DNA of 64,000 nt, taken from positions 62,001-126,000 of the forward strand of contig BGKB01000065.1 of assembly GCA_003116975.1 (NCBI GenBank), in the 5' to 3' direction. Positions within the stretch are counted from its first letter, which is position 1. Each line of letters starts with the position of its first letter. This document shows positions 1-10,034 of the stretch, in pieces. Below the pieces are notes generated by a model. It was not told the origin of the DNA and ran no database searches. It saw nothing but the letters and a program-made list of their open reading frames with translations. The position numbers and the translations under genes were made by a program. The DNA is from Aurantiochytrium sp. KH105. Its lineage: Eukaryota; Sar; Bigyra; Thraustochytrida; Thraustochytriidae.

Positions 1-246
1 CGGCATCGTCAAGTTCGCCAAGTCTCTTGGCCCCCGTGGTAAGTGAACTCGTGGATCTCGGTGATACGAGTAATCTCTGAAGAAGTGCAAAGAGTATAAA
101 TCTGACGTTGAGAACTCGCTCGAATGAAACGCAACACAGTGCCCTTCCTCGTGACCGGTGCCCTCGGTGGTGCCTGGCTCGTGTGGCCGGCCCTCACGCC
201 CGAGTTCAAGGGCCGCTGGGGCCTTGGCCCCAAGGTCGAGGAGTAA
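1..246 (+). CDS. Small membrane protein, 3' end only (two exons), possibly a QCR10/UQCR11-like complex III subunit
   Basis: The 5' part lies outside the window. The reading frame starts at base 2 and gives GIVKFAKSLGPR, then splices over 39-139 (GTAAGT donor, ACACAG acceptor, CTGAC branch-like sequence at about 102) into VPFLVTGALGGAWLVWPALTPEF and on to the stop at 244-246. The junction keeps the frame (g38 plus t140 g141 make Val). The product has one hydrophobic segment (GALGGAWLVWPAL) and a short charged tail. The string LGPR followed by a Gly/Ala/Trp membrane helix recalls the small cytochrome bc1 subunit UQCR11/QCR10, but the match is short and this identity is only a guess. Without splicing, the frame would stop at 44-46 after GPRGK. 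A separate 38-codon ORF from 124 that uses the same second exon is another possibility. Confidence 0.45.
39..139 (+). other. Spliceosomal intron, 101 nt
   Basis: GTAAGT is at 39-44 and CAG ends at 139. CTGAC at about 102-106 could serve as the branch site. Removing it joins two in-frame coding pieces. Introns are rare in this window, so this is worth confirming with RNA. Confidence 0.5.
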
Positions 247-714
247 ACTCTTTTTTCCGTCCATCCACCCCCATTTGATCCCCCAAAGATAGTGACTGGT
301 TGTTGATCAATCAAAAAAAGAGTAAACACATTTGACATTGTCTCGTGCATGCCCATCATGTATTCTGCATTTGTCCTGATAACTCTTTCGTTATCTTGAC
401 AGTAATCTGAACCAACCTTGCAACCTTACAACGTTCCATTTTCCGTTCAGACCAATGGCATGCAGACATTCGCATGTCAGTCATTCAGTCAATTACGTTA
501 GCTGGTTGGAAAGGAAAAGCTAAAACCGTTTCATCACATCTTTTTTATAAAGCAATTAGGTCTTCTTTCCTGTTTTTGAACTTGAAATCGCAGCGCGACG
601 CGGTACAATGAACAAGGAAAAGTGGCGACCACAACATGAGAAAGACGGCCCTTAAGAATATGCTCTCATCATCTCAGCTAGCCCTCGCCCACCCTCCATT
701 CCCTTCTCGACCGT
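247..714. other. Intergenic, between two converging gene ends
   Basis: This is AT-richer than the flanks and holds the 3' ends of the small membrane protein and of the LRRC49-like gene. No convincing gene, RNA or repeat was seen. A short minus-strand open frame covering 9-359 overlaps the first gene and looks random. Confidence 0.5.
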
Positions 715-3546
715 TCAATTCTGGGACGAAGAGGGTCGCCCCGATCGTTTCTGCACAGTCTCGTTCCGCAGACCCTGCAAAGTACGATCCCAGTAGTCGC
801 CACCCGAAAGAGAAAGTTCTGCCTCGCGATCCGCCTCCTCGAGACTGTGCGCATAAATCATGTCAAAGGCCGTCTGGAACTCAAGCTCCTCGCTCACGCG
901 CGTTCGGACGCGCTCAATCAAGTTCTGCGTAGCTCTAGTCGCGGTGCGCGAGGCTGCTCGCCGCCCACGCATCGACTCAAGCGATACCAAATCTCCTCTT
1001 GCAGGTGGCATTGTTTGCACCAGAGGACCCAAAAGTCGCGTGGCGGCCTCACGCTCCCCAGGCGTAATCACAACGCCATCGAGGACACTCACCGTTGGCA
1101 AATGGAAAATGAGCCAAGGCCTGTAAAATTGCAAACGCACAATCGTACACGCCTTGATCGCCAGCGAAGCCACGCTTGCCGGAAGGGCCGAGGCGAGCGC
1201 CGCAACGTCCCACAACGACTCCACACGCGGATTCAGCAGGATGACTCGCGTCACCTGCGGAAGCAAACTTGGCAAAGCTTGCTGCAAGAGATCGTCCAAG
1301 GTGCACTGCTGCAACTCGACAGCCGTGACGTCGCGCATGACGTCGGCATCGCGAAGTGGACCAAATGCGCGTCCGTAGATTCGCACCACCGTGCACGGAC
1401 CGCTCGTGTCGACCTCGTAATACCCCTTGCGCCGTTCCGCCTCGGTCAATTGCTGTTCAAGTAAATCAATCTGAAGCGCCGAAATGAACTCGGCATCGGT
1501 GATCTTCGTGCGCAAGCTCGTCCAACGCTGAAGAGGGTCCTCGCTAGTGTCCTTGCTGTCAGCACTTGGAGTTTCCTTGCACAGAAAATCGGTTGCGAAG
1601 CGAACGTTCATGGCCGACTCTCTCGTAAGTCTCACCTTGCTGCTGTGCTCTTGCGCGGATGCGCGAGACGGTCCGCGAGCAGAGCTTGATGCCAAATTTG
1701 TCGCAGTCGAACCTTTCGAACCATGCTGCCCCGCGCCCGATAAAGACGATCGTGCATTCGAACCTGCGCGTGATGTTCCCTTGATTGAGGCTGTCAAAGA
1801 CCGCGAGGCATGCGGAGAAGAGCTCGTCTTTGCAGAATTTCGCTCCGACGCCTGCACCGGGAGAAGGTCCAGCACGTGCAAATGTGGAAGGTGTCGTAAA
1901 AGCTCGCGCCGATAATCTTGCATATTTTCGCCCAAAGTCCGCATGACGCCGTCGTTGCCATCAAGCGTGAGCTCTGTGAGATTTTTGCACTTGAGCACCG
2001 GCTGCACAGCGTCAGCGTCGCCGCTCGGAAATGCATTGTTGGATAGGAACAAATGCTGAAGTGCTGGCATCGCACACACCCCTGGAACGCTCGCGATTGC
2101 GTTGCGGCGCGCATTAAGCTCTGTGAGTGATCGCAGACCTCGGACATCGGGCGCGCGAATCTCCGTAATCTTGTTCCCCGCGACATTGAGCACGCGAAGC
2201 GAGGCCAGCGAGCCAATCTCCTCCAAGGAGACCAGCTCGTTGGCATGCAAGTCAAGGACGTCGAGGTGCCGAGTCGCACTGAGCGCCCCGTTTAGTCGTT
2301 TGATGCGGTTTCTGCCCATCATGAGCACGCGAAGCATCGGCACACCATCGAGGGGTCCAATCTCTGTGATGCGGTTGTCGTAGAGGTCCAGGAAAACGAG
2401 ATTATTCAGACGAAGGTTCGACATAAGCTCGAGCTTGTTATGCTGCAAGTTCAAAAGCCGGAGACGGGGCTCGTTTTCGATGATTGGAATCACCTCGAGA
2501 CCGCGTCGATCGAGATTCATGCGTTCGGGACTCTTTTGGCGCGCAGCTTTCGTCCGATGTACAATTGAGATGCCTGCTTCCGTCTCATCGGTGAACGACA
2601 CTCCATCATTCAAAGCAGTTGCAGATTTTCCCGAGGATGTTTTCGGTGACACCTTATTTGCAGACGTCGTTTCTTGCACGCGCGGTTGCGTCATTGATGA
2701 CACAGTCGGTCCTGTGAGATGCATCGCAGACACGACTTGCCTCGGCCTCGCGCCGCCGTCAGTGGGCATGGCAAAGTATCGGCCCGTAGACCAGCTAGGC
2801 GCTCCTGTAGGCATTTCACGTCCGTGCGCAAAGGAGGTAGCGTTTCCCCGCGAGGCTGCCACGGCGCTCTGGGGGCGCTTCGCGCCTTCTCTACGTATTG
2901 AGGTCGCAGAGGGTTTAAGTTTACCTTGCGACCCTGTCCAAATATAACTCTGTTCTCGCTCGGCATCATCTCCAGAGCCGCCTGCGCGGACACGGACACC
3001 CTGCGACATGCCACCATATTTGCCGCCGCTGCTGCTGCTGTTGTTGCCACCATTATTATTATTATGATTGTTGTTGTTGTTAGTGTCGTGATCGTAGCTG
3101 TCGCTACTGTCGTGCCTGGTGACATCTTGTTGCGCGTACGCTGCGAGCCCGAGGCCATGGCCGAGGTAGCCCCGCGCGCCGCCAGCGCCAGCGCCGCCGT
3201 TTCTTCCCGTCGCAGACGCAGACAGGGGCCTCCGCGCACGCTGCAGCGACGCGTGCGCCGCGCCCACCGCATTGGAGGGCGTCACCGTAGCGGCGGCCGC
3301 CGCATGCCGCGCAGGCTGCCCGGCCTCGCGTCGCAGCTTCCTGGCCTCGGAGAAGTCGCTCAGCAGCAGCCTCGTGCGCTCGTGAAACTTGGCGTCCATG
3401 CCATCCAAAAAATTGGAGAAACCCGCGCCGGCAGCCTTGCGCGAGACGGGGCGGCCGAGGAGAACTGGGCGCCCGGACGCCCCCGCCGCGAGCCCCCGCG
3501 AGACGTCCCGCCGCGCAAGAACTCGGCGCGTTGCCGATTTAGACAT
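715..3546 (-). CDS. LRRC49: LRRC49-like leucine-rich repeat protein (tubulin polyglutamylase complex subunit)
   Basis: The 943-residue protein begins at an ATG at 3546. Residues 1-335 are low-complexity (Ala/Ser/Gly, an Asn run near 156-168) and probably disordered. Residues 340-560 hold about eight leucine-rich repeats of the SDS22-like type. They start with ERMNLDRRGLEVIPIIE, then LRLLNLQHNKL, LVFLDLYDNRITEI, LDVLDLHANEL and LRVLNVAGNKITEI. This wording closely matches animal LRRC49, a subunit of the tubulin polyglutamylase complex that acts on axonemal and other stable microtubules. After a Ser-rich linker, the C-terminal part (about 680-860) again follows the LRRC49 pattern, with ELQQCTLDDLLQQALP and a LPTVSVLDG segment. 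The protein has no catalytic domain, so a scaffold role fits. The long N-terminal disordered region is larger than in animal proteins. Function is inferred from the family. Confidence 0.8.
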   Translation of the reverse strand: MSKSATRRVLARRDVSRGLAAGASGRPVLLGRPVSRKAAGAGFSNFLDGMDAKFHERTRLLLSDFSEARKLRREAGQPARHAAAAATVTPSNAVGAAHASLQRARRPLSASATGRNGGAGAGGARGYLGHGLGLAAYAQQDVTRHDSSDSYDHDTNNNNNHNNNNGGNNSSSSGGKYGGMSQGVRVRAGGSGDDAEREQSYIWTGSQGKLKPSATSIRREGAKRPQSAVAASRGNATSFAHGREMPTGAPSWSTGRYFAMPTDGGARPRQVVSAMHLTGPTVSSMTQPRVQETTSANKVSPKTSSGKSATALNDGVSFTDETEAGISIVHRTKAARQKSPERMNLDRRGLEVIPIIENEPRLRLLNLQHNKLELMSNLRLNNLVFLDLYDNRITEIGPLDGVPMLRVLMMGRNRIKRLNGALSATRHLDVLDLHANELVSLEEIGSLASLRVLNVAGNKITEIRAPDVRGLRSLTELNARRNAIASVPGVCAMPALQHLFLSNNAFPSGDADAVQPVLKCKNLTELTLDGNDGVMRTLGENMQDYRRELLRHLPHLHVLDLLPVQASERNSAKTSSSPHASRSLTASIKGTSRAGSNARSSLSGAGQHGSKGSTATNLASSSARGPSRASAQEHSSKVRLTRESAMNVRFATDFLCKETPSADSKDTSEDPLQRWTSLRTKITDAEFISALQIDLLEQQLTEAERRKGYYEVDTSGPCTVVRIYGRAFGPLRDADVMRDVTAVELQQCTLDDLLQQALPSLLPQVTRVILLNPRVESLWDVAALASALPASVASLAIKACTIVRLQFYRPWLIFHLPTVSVLDGVVITPGEREAATRLLGPLVQTMPPARGDLVSLESMRGRRAASRTATRATQNLIERVRTRVSEELEFQTAFDMIYAHSLEEADREAELSLSGGDYWDRTLQGLRNETVQKRSGRPSSSQN

Positions 3547-3809
3547 GAACGGTGCAGTGCTGCGTCAGGTCTAACGTATGTGGACACATGTCAAGTGTCC
3601 TAAAGAATGATTAGGCGTCATCTTGCGTGAAGACTTTCTTTTGCGTGCAAGGGCATTGCTTTCAGTCACAATACCATTTTCCTGACGCAGCTTCCTGCAT
3701 TGTTTGATGAAAGCACAAGCTACATGTTCAGAAACAACTGCAAAAAAGGGTAAAATGTTGAAGTACAGGAAATAACCAATCTACCAAAGACGTGGTGGTC
3801 ACGGTGGGC

Positions 3810-6800
3810 CTAACGATACAGACGCTCCGTAAGGCGGTGGCCAACGTGCTTGATCCGTCCAGAGCGCTTACGAGCCTTTTTGGAGTGCTTGGATCGATGG
3901 ATCGCCTTGGCAATCGTCAGCGTGTGCTTCCATGCGTGCGGATCCGGAGGAATAAGGCCTTCCTCGGTTGAAATCTCGAGCCATTTGCAGCGCGTGCGGA
4001 GAATGCGAACATACCGCTCATGAATCTTAAAGTTCTGCGCCTTCATGAAGCGGAGCATGTCAAGAGACTCGTCGATGCGATCGTTCTTGGCAAGATATTG
4101 CACCAAATAGCCAGCGGTATCCGGGTGGATCTTCTTCGGACCTCCAAGCTTGGTCAGCGACTCTTCAAACAAATCAAGAGCCTTGTCCATTTTTGTCCTC
4201 CGCGCGTACATCTTGATCATTGACAGGTAAGTGTACTTGTCTGGCGCCACGTCGTACTGCGTGTAAAGCGAGTCGAACAGCTCTTCCGCGGCCAACATAC
4301 GAAGGCCCGAGGCGTGCACAGCCAGATAATTGTTCAAAAGATTGACGTCTGGTGTGATGCCATCGTTGAGGGCCTTGGCAAATGCTGCATCAGCACGCGC
4401 GTACATATGGGCCCGATCGCTCTTGAAGTTCTCGCGTTCAGGCACGTCAGGAAGAAGCGCTTGATTGCTCATGTCCACGAGCTCGGCAGAATCCTCGTCA
4501 AATGCCGAATCGTTCGAGGCCGCCCACACGCGTTGCAGTGTCTCACGCGGGTCCTTGTCACGTGCTATTTCACCTGGATTGCCTGACGGGCTCTCGTCTT
4601 CGCCCGAGGTCGACCACTTTTGCTGTTTCGCCTTCTCAAGCTTGGCGGAAGCCTCGCGAACAAGCTGATCAAACTCTTCGTCTGTCATTTCCACATCGTC
4701 CTCATCCTCGTCAAAGTCAGAGTCCTCGTCACTTTCAAAGTGACCGTCTTCGTTGTCGTCGTCGTCATCAAGAGGCACACCATATCGCTCGATGTCTTGC
4801 AAATCTTCGCGGTCCACCATTGCCAGTACCTCCTGAGGCAGTTTATGCTTGTTGGAGCGCACAAACTTGAGATGCTCGCGCAGCTCCTCTTCCGGCATGT
4901 TGCACACTCTGAATTGCGCCTCGCGCTTGCCAAGACCGTGCGTACGCAGCGTCGCAACCAAGAGTGGGATATCTGGCACACCAAGACGAGCACGGCCAGA
5001 GGGGATCGGTTCAGCAAGGGCCTTGCCCTCGAGCGCAGCCATGAGGTCGTCAAGCGTGTCGAACTCTGCGTCATCGTTTGCGTCGGCCATCGCCATGGAT
5101 TCCTCGTCTGGAGGACTGTCAAGAGGGCCGAAAACTTCGCCCTCGTCCGCCATCGAGCGGGCCATACGATCCCTGTCGTACCCGATCGCAGAGAACTCCT
5201 TGACCATGCGGTTCTTTGTCGTCGGGCTCGCTTGGAGACCAAGAAGGTCGTGTACAGCCTCAGGATCCTTCTCCGGGTCGACCGGAGTCAACAACGAGTC
5301 AGGAAGATCCATTTGCTGCGCCAGCTCTTGGCGCTTTTCCAGAGGTAAATTACTTGTTTGTGGTCTCGCCATGATTTCTTGCAAATCGGGAGTCTCTTGC
5401 TGCTCCTCTTCACGCCACATCAACGGCATCTCCAGCCCCATTTCGCGCGCACCAGGACCAAAAGACATGATTTGGTCTGCATCAAGGTAGTCTTCTTCCT
5501 GCCCATCGCTTGTGCCATCAAGGCTGCTCGTGTGGAGAGGCAGACTGCGCGCCTGCGCACCTTCAATCGATGCGTTTCGCATAGCACGTTGCTGCGCAAT
5601 GAGCGGAATTTCGCTTCCGTGTGCCAAAAGTTGTTCCTTTTGTAGTTGCTTCAAAAAGTATGGACGATCCTCAATGTGAAGGTCTGCGAAGGCCTCATGC
5701 CATAGTCCATCCGCCTTGGCATTGGCGTCAGCAGCCTCGTGCTCTTGCGAGGACTTGATGAGCAGTTTGTCGTAGTGCGGGTTAAAGTAGGCATCGGAGG
5801 GGAGATACTTGAGGAGGCGAATCAGGTCGCGAGCCTGATCGTATGGCTCGAGGGGCTGGTAGTCGCGGGGCTTGTTTTTTTCCCAATAATCCACCTTGGG
5901 CTTGGCGGAGACCTCGTCCGAAGCAATCACTCTGTACACGGCCAAAAGGCTCGAGTAGGCCATCGCGTCCGGGATGACGCCATCATTCTGTACACAGTCG
6001 AGCCAAATCTCCTCCGCGAGCTCCCAGTCTCGAAGTGTTTGGCATGCATTGATCAGGATTGAAAGCGTCACATCATTGCAAGGAAGATGGTGCGTGTATC
6101 GCATGGTCTTGTAAATATCAAAGACGTGATGCGCATTGTCTGCGTCCCGTGCGCACGCTTGCATGGCGTAATGGTACACATCGCGGACCATGATCACCTC
6201 ACGCCGGTCGTGCACATTTCCCATATCGTTCATCCGGAGCGCGCCCATGTCCAGCACTCCAGCCTCGAACTCTCCGAGCTGGCGGCGTGCTTTGAAGCCA
6301 TTCCGCTCGGCTGCAGCAAGCCGCAGGAGACTCCTGTTTAGCTGGATATCTTCCTCAAACTCGAATCGCATGCTAAGCGCGTCCCAAATGCCTCGCGCAC
6401 GGACGTGAAGTCGATTCCTGCACAGACCATCGATCAGGGCGCAAACCTGGGGCACAGTCGGCTCGCGGTCGCGCTGGATGACCAACTCGTTGAGAATATC
6501 TGCCGCCTCGTGCACCTTGGCATTGCCGGCGAGCACGGAGATGATTGCTTCGATGCCACTATTGGCCATTGACGTCTCGCCTGCTTCCTCGAGAACCTCG
6601 ACCATGCCAACAGCAGCGTCGATATTCCCATTGCGCACTTCGAGTTCGATTTGTTGTCTGGCAATGTCGGAGAGTACTTGGGCCTTGCGATCCGTGGGTA
6701 CCAAGCCAAGCGCGGCATTTTTCTCGAAAGCTTCCTCAATCTTCCCAGGAAGGTTCTGTGACTTGTTTGCGAGCGCGCCGAGAATATCGCGCCGGTTGAT

Positions 6801-7385
6801 GGGAACAATGCCATCTTCGTCATCGAGAGGATCTGGGCCGGCGGAAAGACGTGGGCGGCGGCGCGCATGGGCTTTTTGTTGAATTTCCTCCATTTTTCGT
6901 GCGAAATCCTCCTCTTCTGCAAGCGTCGTATCTCCGGGCAATGGGTTCCAGGCATTGGGCTCATTGATTCTGCTAAAGTCTGGGTTGGGCGAGAGAAGTT
7001 GTCGCATCAGCTCGGCGTCCATAACAATCTCCTTCATGTTGTCCGGGTCGAAGAGCTCCCTGGTCTCCGACAGTTGGCCCAGTGGAGTCTCGTAGTCGCG
7101 GCGCGCCTTTCTGCCGCGCATATTGAGCGGATCCTCTTGAGGTCCACGTGTCGGACGCTGCTTGTACGACTTGACTTGGCGTTTTCGCCTCGGTTTTCCG
7201 GCTTTGTAGCCCCGCGTCTGCGTCTGCGTCTGCGTCTGCATTCGTGTCTGCACTTGCTGCAATTGCCATCTGTCATCGTCCACGGACAAGAGGCCATTCG
7301 CGCGAACGACAGCGGCACTGCTTCGTGCGAGTCGTGGGCCGCCGTGGTGTCGAAGTCGCGTTCCGAGTGCCGCGAACCGCATCAT
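3810..7385 (-). CDS. Large pentatricopeptide-repeat-like mitochondrial protein
   Basis: The open frame extends to 7445, but its first codon there is GTG. The first ATG pair is at 7385/7382 and gives MMRFAALGTRLRHHGGPRLARSS, an Arg-rich segment without acidic residues that looks like a mitochondrial presequence, so I start at 7385 (1191 residues). A Gln-Thr dipeptide run follows at about residues 45-55. Helical-hairpin repeats of the PPR type are visible in two blocks: about 260-500 (for example VYHYAMQACARD and DVTLSILINACQTLRDWELAEEIW) and about 1020-1140 (DKYTYLSMIKMYARRTKMDKALDLFEE and DTAGYLVQYLAKNDRIDESLDML). Between them lies a long acidic linker (DDDDDNEDGHFESDEDSDFDEDEDD). The C-terminus is very basic. 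PPR proteins bind organelle RNA for processing or translation. The exact target is unknown. Confidence 0.72.
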   Translation of the reverse strand: MMRFAALGTRLRHHGGPRLARSSAAVVRANGLLSVDDDRWQLQQVQTRMQTQTQTQTRGYKAGKPRRKRQVKSYKQRPTRGPQEDPLNMRGRKARRDYETPLGQLSETRELFDPDNMKEIVMDAELMRQLLSPNPDFSRINEPNAWNPLPGDTTLAEEEDFARKMEEIQQKAHARRRPRLSAGPDPLDDEDGIVPINRRDILGALANKSQNLPGKIEEAFEKNAALGLVPTDRKAQVLSDIARQQIELEVRNGNIDAAVGMVEVLEEAGETSMANSGIEAIISVLAGNAKVHEAADILNELVIQRDREPTVPQVCALIDGLCRNRLHVRARGIWDALSMRFEFEEDIQLNRSLLRLAAAERNGFKARRQLGEFEAGVLDMGALRMNDMGNVHDRREVIMVRDVYHYAMQACARDADNAHHVFDIYKTMRYTHHLPCNDVTLSILINACQTLRDWELAEEIWLDCVQNDGVIPDAMAYSSLLAVYRVIASDEVSAKPKVDYWEKNKPRDYQPLEPYDQARDLIRLLKYLPSDAYFNPHYDKLLIKSSQEHEAADANAKADGLWHEAFADLHIEDRPYFLKQLQKEQLLAHGSEIPLIAQQRAMRNASIEGAQARSLPLHTSSLDGTSDGQEEDYLDADQIMSFGPGAREMGLEMPLMWREEEQQETPDLQEIMARPQTSNLPLEKRQELAQQMDLPDSLLTPVDPEKDPEAVHDLLGLQASPTTKNRMVKEFSAIGYDRDRMARSMADEGEVFGPLDSPPDEESMAMADANDDAEFDTLDDLMAALEGKALAEPIPSGRARLGVPDIPLLVATLRTHGLGKREAQFRVCNMPEEELREHLKFVRSNKHKLPQEVLAMVDREDLQDIERYGVPLDDDDDNEDGHFESDEDSDFDEDEDDVEMTDEEFDQLVREASAKLEKAKQQKWSTSGEDESPSGNPGEIARDKDPRETLQRVWAASNDSAFDEDSAELVDMSNQALLPDVPERENFKSDRAHMYARADAAFAKALNDGITPDVNLLNNYLAVHASGLRMLAAEELFDSLYTQYDVAPDKYTYLSMIKMYARRTKMDKALDLFEESLTKLGGPKKIHPDTAGYLVQYLAKNDRIDESLDMLRFMKAQNFKIHERYVRILRTRCKWLEISTEEGLIPPDPHAWKHTLTIAKAIHRSKHSKKARKRSGRIKHVGHRLTERLYR

Positions 7386-7880
7386 CTTGGTCACGAGATG
7401 CCGACCGGCCTCTTTGGCCTTGCCGACGACGTGCGCAGCGGCCACCGGGGGCGTCGACTACGCGGAGCTTGTTTCTCTCCGCCCGACCACCTCGTCCTCG
7501 CCGCGCTCCTCGCGGCTGAGCGTGTGCGAGTTCGCGCTTTGTCTCCAGTCGCCCGGCCGGCCACCCATCGTATTTCGCACTTGCGTCGGAAATACTCTAT
7601 TCAATGCCGCATATTCTTCACTTTGTTGATACCGAAAGTTGGACTCGAGTCTTCGCACGCCTGGAGCTATCTATCTGGGACTCTTTTCGTTTAGCTTGAC
7701 TGTAATAGAGGGGACGAGACAACAGATGGGGAAGGGAGACAAGCTTGCTCGCAGTTGATGTCCAAGTATAATAAAGACTTTCGAACATCGCTTCTTGATC
7801 ATAGACGCACTTTCATGTGCATCGGGCGAATCAAGGATGAAGAAGAAGAAGAAACCCGTGGAAAAAAGAAAAAAGAAAAA
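7386..7880. other. Intergenic between PPR-like and bromodomain genes
   Basis: This holds the upstream region of the PPR-like gene and the 3' region of the bromodomain gene. An A-rich stretch of GAAGAAGAAG and AAAAAAGAAAAAAG type lies at about 7838-7880, just past the bromodomain stop. No gene was seen. Confidence 0.45.
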
Positions 7881-9848
7881 CTATTCAGAAGCAGAAGAAG
7901 ACTGCAGTAGGTTTGCAACTCCGGCTTGCATGCCGGAAACGCCCGCTTGTACCAGCGCCAGAAGCTTGTCAATCCGTGCGTGCGCACGCTCAAGTTCGCC
8001 TTGGAGGCGAACAATCTCCGCTTCCGGATCAATGTTTGGAGGACGACCAACGCGACCCGGGCGTGCAGACCCAGGTCGCTTGAGCCCACTGCTGGTCGAC
8101 AAGGTCGAGAATCGCGGACTGTCGACGCCATTGCGGCGCGGAACATAGTTTGGATCGTCATTTGCATCACTTTTTCGGGCGCTAGACTTGGCGCCAGCAC
8201 CCGTTCCGGCAACCTTTGCGACAGGAGATTTGACGAGGTTCGAGGAGCGACTCTTGGACTCAAAGGTGAAGCCGGATTGAGGAATATCGAGCCGAAGTTG
8301 AAAGGCGGTTTGCGTGAGAACTTCGACGGACTGGGAGGCGAGCTGCGTCGCACGGTCGTGAACCACATGCGCAGCAGGATTAAAAAAGAGTGCGTTTTGC
8401 CAAATTTGGTAAATGTCCTTGGTGACGGCCATAAAGAGCGACTCCGGAGAGGTGCTCGGGTACTTGCCTTCCTCGAGGAGCTCCGACACGGTTTGGAGAT
8501 CCATTGGCCGCGAAACGGTCTCATAGTAGCCTGGCTCGTCCTTGGGCACGGGGCTGCAAAACCACTCGTCTTCGTCAGCCTCCATGAGCTGGTCAATAAT
8601 GGCGGCAAGCATTGATGTGGTCACTGCAACAGTGGGTCGTTCCCGTTCAAACTCTGTAATGAGCTTTGCTGAGGGGATGCTAGCGAGCTGCATGGCGTTC
8701 ACCGCGAGCGTCTGCGCGTAGATCGAGTCTCTGGACAGCTTGATTCCAGGCTGCCTGCTGCGGAGCTCATCGCAGAACTTGGACCACCCCATATTCATAA
8801 TGTTCATGAACATGTTGGCCGCCTTGGTGCTGAGCCTGCCCACCGTGACAGGCTGGATGTTGCACTGGCGAAGTTCCTCATTCATTTTATCCATGGCCAA
8901 ACCCGCGATTGCCCCGCTTTGACTTACGGAACGCCGAGGCGCGACCTTGTTGGCGCCGTCCTTTTCTGTCTTGAGCCTTTTAGGCGTGCGACTGTCGGCA
9001 CTGAGCGTGGCGGGGGATCCGGAAGCGCCGCTGGCGCTGCTCCCACCGCTATCATCATCCGCGACACCGCGTCCACTTGACTGATTGGGCGCCGCCTGCG
9101 TGTTCACCGAAAGGCCTTGCGACTTGTTCAGGCCAGCACCCTTGCTGGCCTCGCCAAGCTGGCCCGCTTCATCCAGTGGTTTAGTATGAGTCGGAACACT
9201 TCGGATCACAATGCGTTCCATGCTTCGCAAATGGTCAAGATTGTGTTTCGGCGGATTTCGCGTCTCAAAGCATTCCTTGCAGAGATCAAAGTCCTGACAC
9301 ACATGGCAATGATACCTCATATCCCGCAGAGGTTGTTTGCCGCATGAGTCGCATCCATAGACGAGCTGGTCCTCCATGCCGCTGGGAAGACTGCCGCTGA
9401 GGCTCTCCGAGCTTTGCGGCCCGCCGTGCGCCGGGCCGCTGGCGCTGCGACCAAAGACCGGGCTCGATGCCTTTCGCTTCATGCCGCTTGTGCTTCCGGG
9501 TCCGCTGTTGCTGGGGCCCATCTGCTGTGCAAAATTCCCTCCGACGCCCCCGACGCTGCCTGGGACCGCACCAAAGCCCTGCATATTGGACCTGTAGGCG
9601 CCCGTGAGCGCCGACGCCGAGGCGATCGCCGCTGCTGCTGCCGCTGCGTTGAACCTTTCGCCGCCCCCTGCGCGCATTTGTTCGTTCAACGCGCCACTGT
9701 TCATCATGAAGCTCGACGATCGGCCGCCCCTCGAAGGCTCGTCGCCTCCCGAGGTCTCGGAGACGGCCGTGTTGAGCGAGCTCTGCGAGACGTTGTTGTC
9801 GTCCAGGTACGAGGCGGCGAGGCCGGAGGAGCGTCTCGACGGGTCCAT
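7881..9848 (-). CDS. ZZ-type zinc finger and bromodomain protein
   Basis: The frame is open to 9857, but the first ATG is at 9848 (MDPSRRSSGLAASYLDDNN), giving 655 residues. Residues 1-155 are Ser/Gly/Ala-rich. A ZZ zinc finger spans about 162-206: CDSCGKQPLRDMRYHC, then CQDFDLCKEC, with closing His residues in PPKHNLDH. A basic PKRLKTEK patch near 290 could be a nuclear signal. The bromodomain covers about 410-520 with the ZA-loop part (CSPVPKDEPGYYETVSRPMDLQTV) and the BC-loop Asn at about 490 in ALFFNPAAHVV, where the usual YN is FN. The C-terminus ends in a short coiled coil (AEIVRLQGELERAHARIDKLL). The pair of domains suggests a nuclear acetyl-lysine reader linked to chromatin or co-activator complexes, but no acetyltransferase or other enzyme domain is present. 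The family assignment is good and the partner complex is unknown. Confidence 0.8.
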   Translation of the reverse strand: MDPSRRSSGLAASYLDDNNVSQSSLNTAVSETSGGDEPSRGGRSSSFMMNSGALNEQMRAGGGERFNAAAAAAAIASASALTGAYRSNMQGFGAVPGSVGGVGGNFAQQMGPSNSGPGSTSGMKRKASSPVFGRSASGPAHGGPQSSESLSGSLPSGMEDQLVYGCDSCGKQPLRDMRYHCHVCQDFDLCKECFETRNPPKHNLDHLRSMERIVIRSVPTHTKPLDEAGQLGEASKGAGLNKSQGLSVNTQAAPNQSSGRGVADDDSGGSSASGASGSPATLSADSRTPKRLKTEKDGANKVAPRRSVSQSGAIAGLAMDKMNEELRQCNIQPVTVGRLSTKAANMFMNIMNMGWSKFCDELRSRQPGIKLSRDSIYAQTLAVNAMQLASIPSAKLITEFERERPTVAVTTSMLAAIIDQLMEADEDEWFCSPVPKDEPGYYETVSRPMDLQTVSELLEEGKYPSTSPESLFMAVTKDIYQIWQNALFFNPAAHVVHDRATQLASQSVEVLTQTAFQLRLDIPQSGFTFESKSRSSNLVKSPVAKVAGTGAGAKSSARKSDANDDPNYVPRRNGVDSPRFSTLSTSSGLKRPGSARPGRVGRPPNIDPEAEIVRLQGELERAHARIDKLLALVQAGVSGMQAGVANLLQSSSASE

Positions 9849-10034
9849 GGTCTCCAAAGAGCCGCCAAAAGTGGACCCTCGTCCTCTTTTTTGCTGTCAA
9901 CGTACGCTTGCTCAGATCTGGAGCGCGAGGGGATCCCCAGAGGTCCCCCGCACGCGGCTCGAGGCGCCAGGATCCAGCTGTCGTTCGTTCGCGGCCCCTG
10001 CTCCTTTTTACACACACGCGACCGCGCCGTCAAA

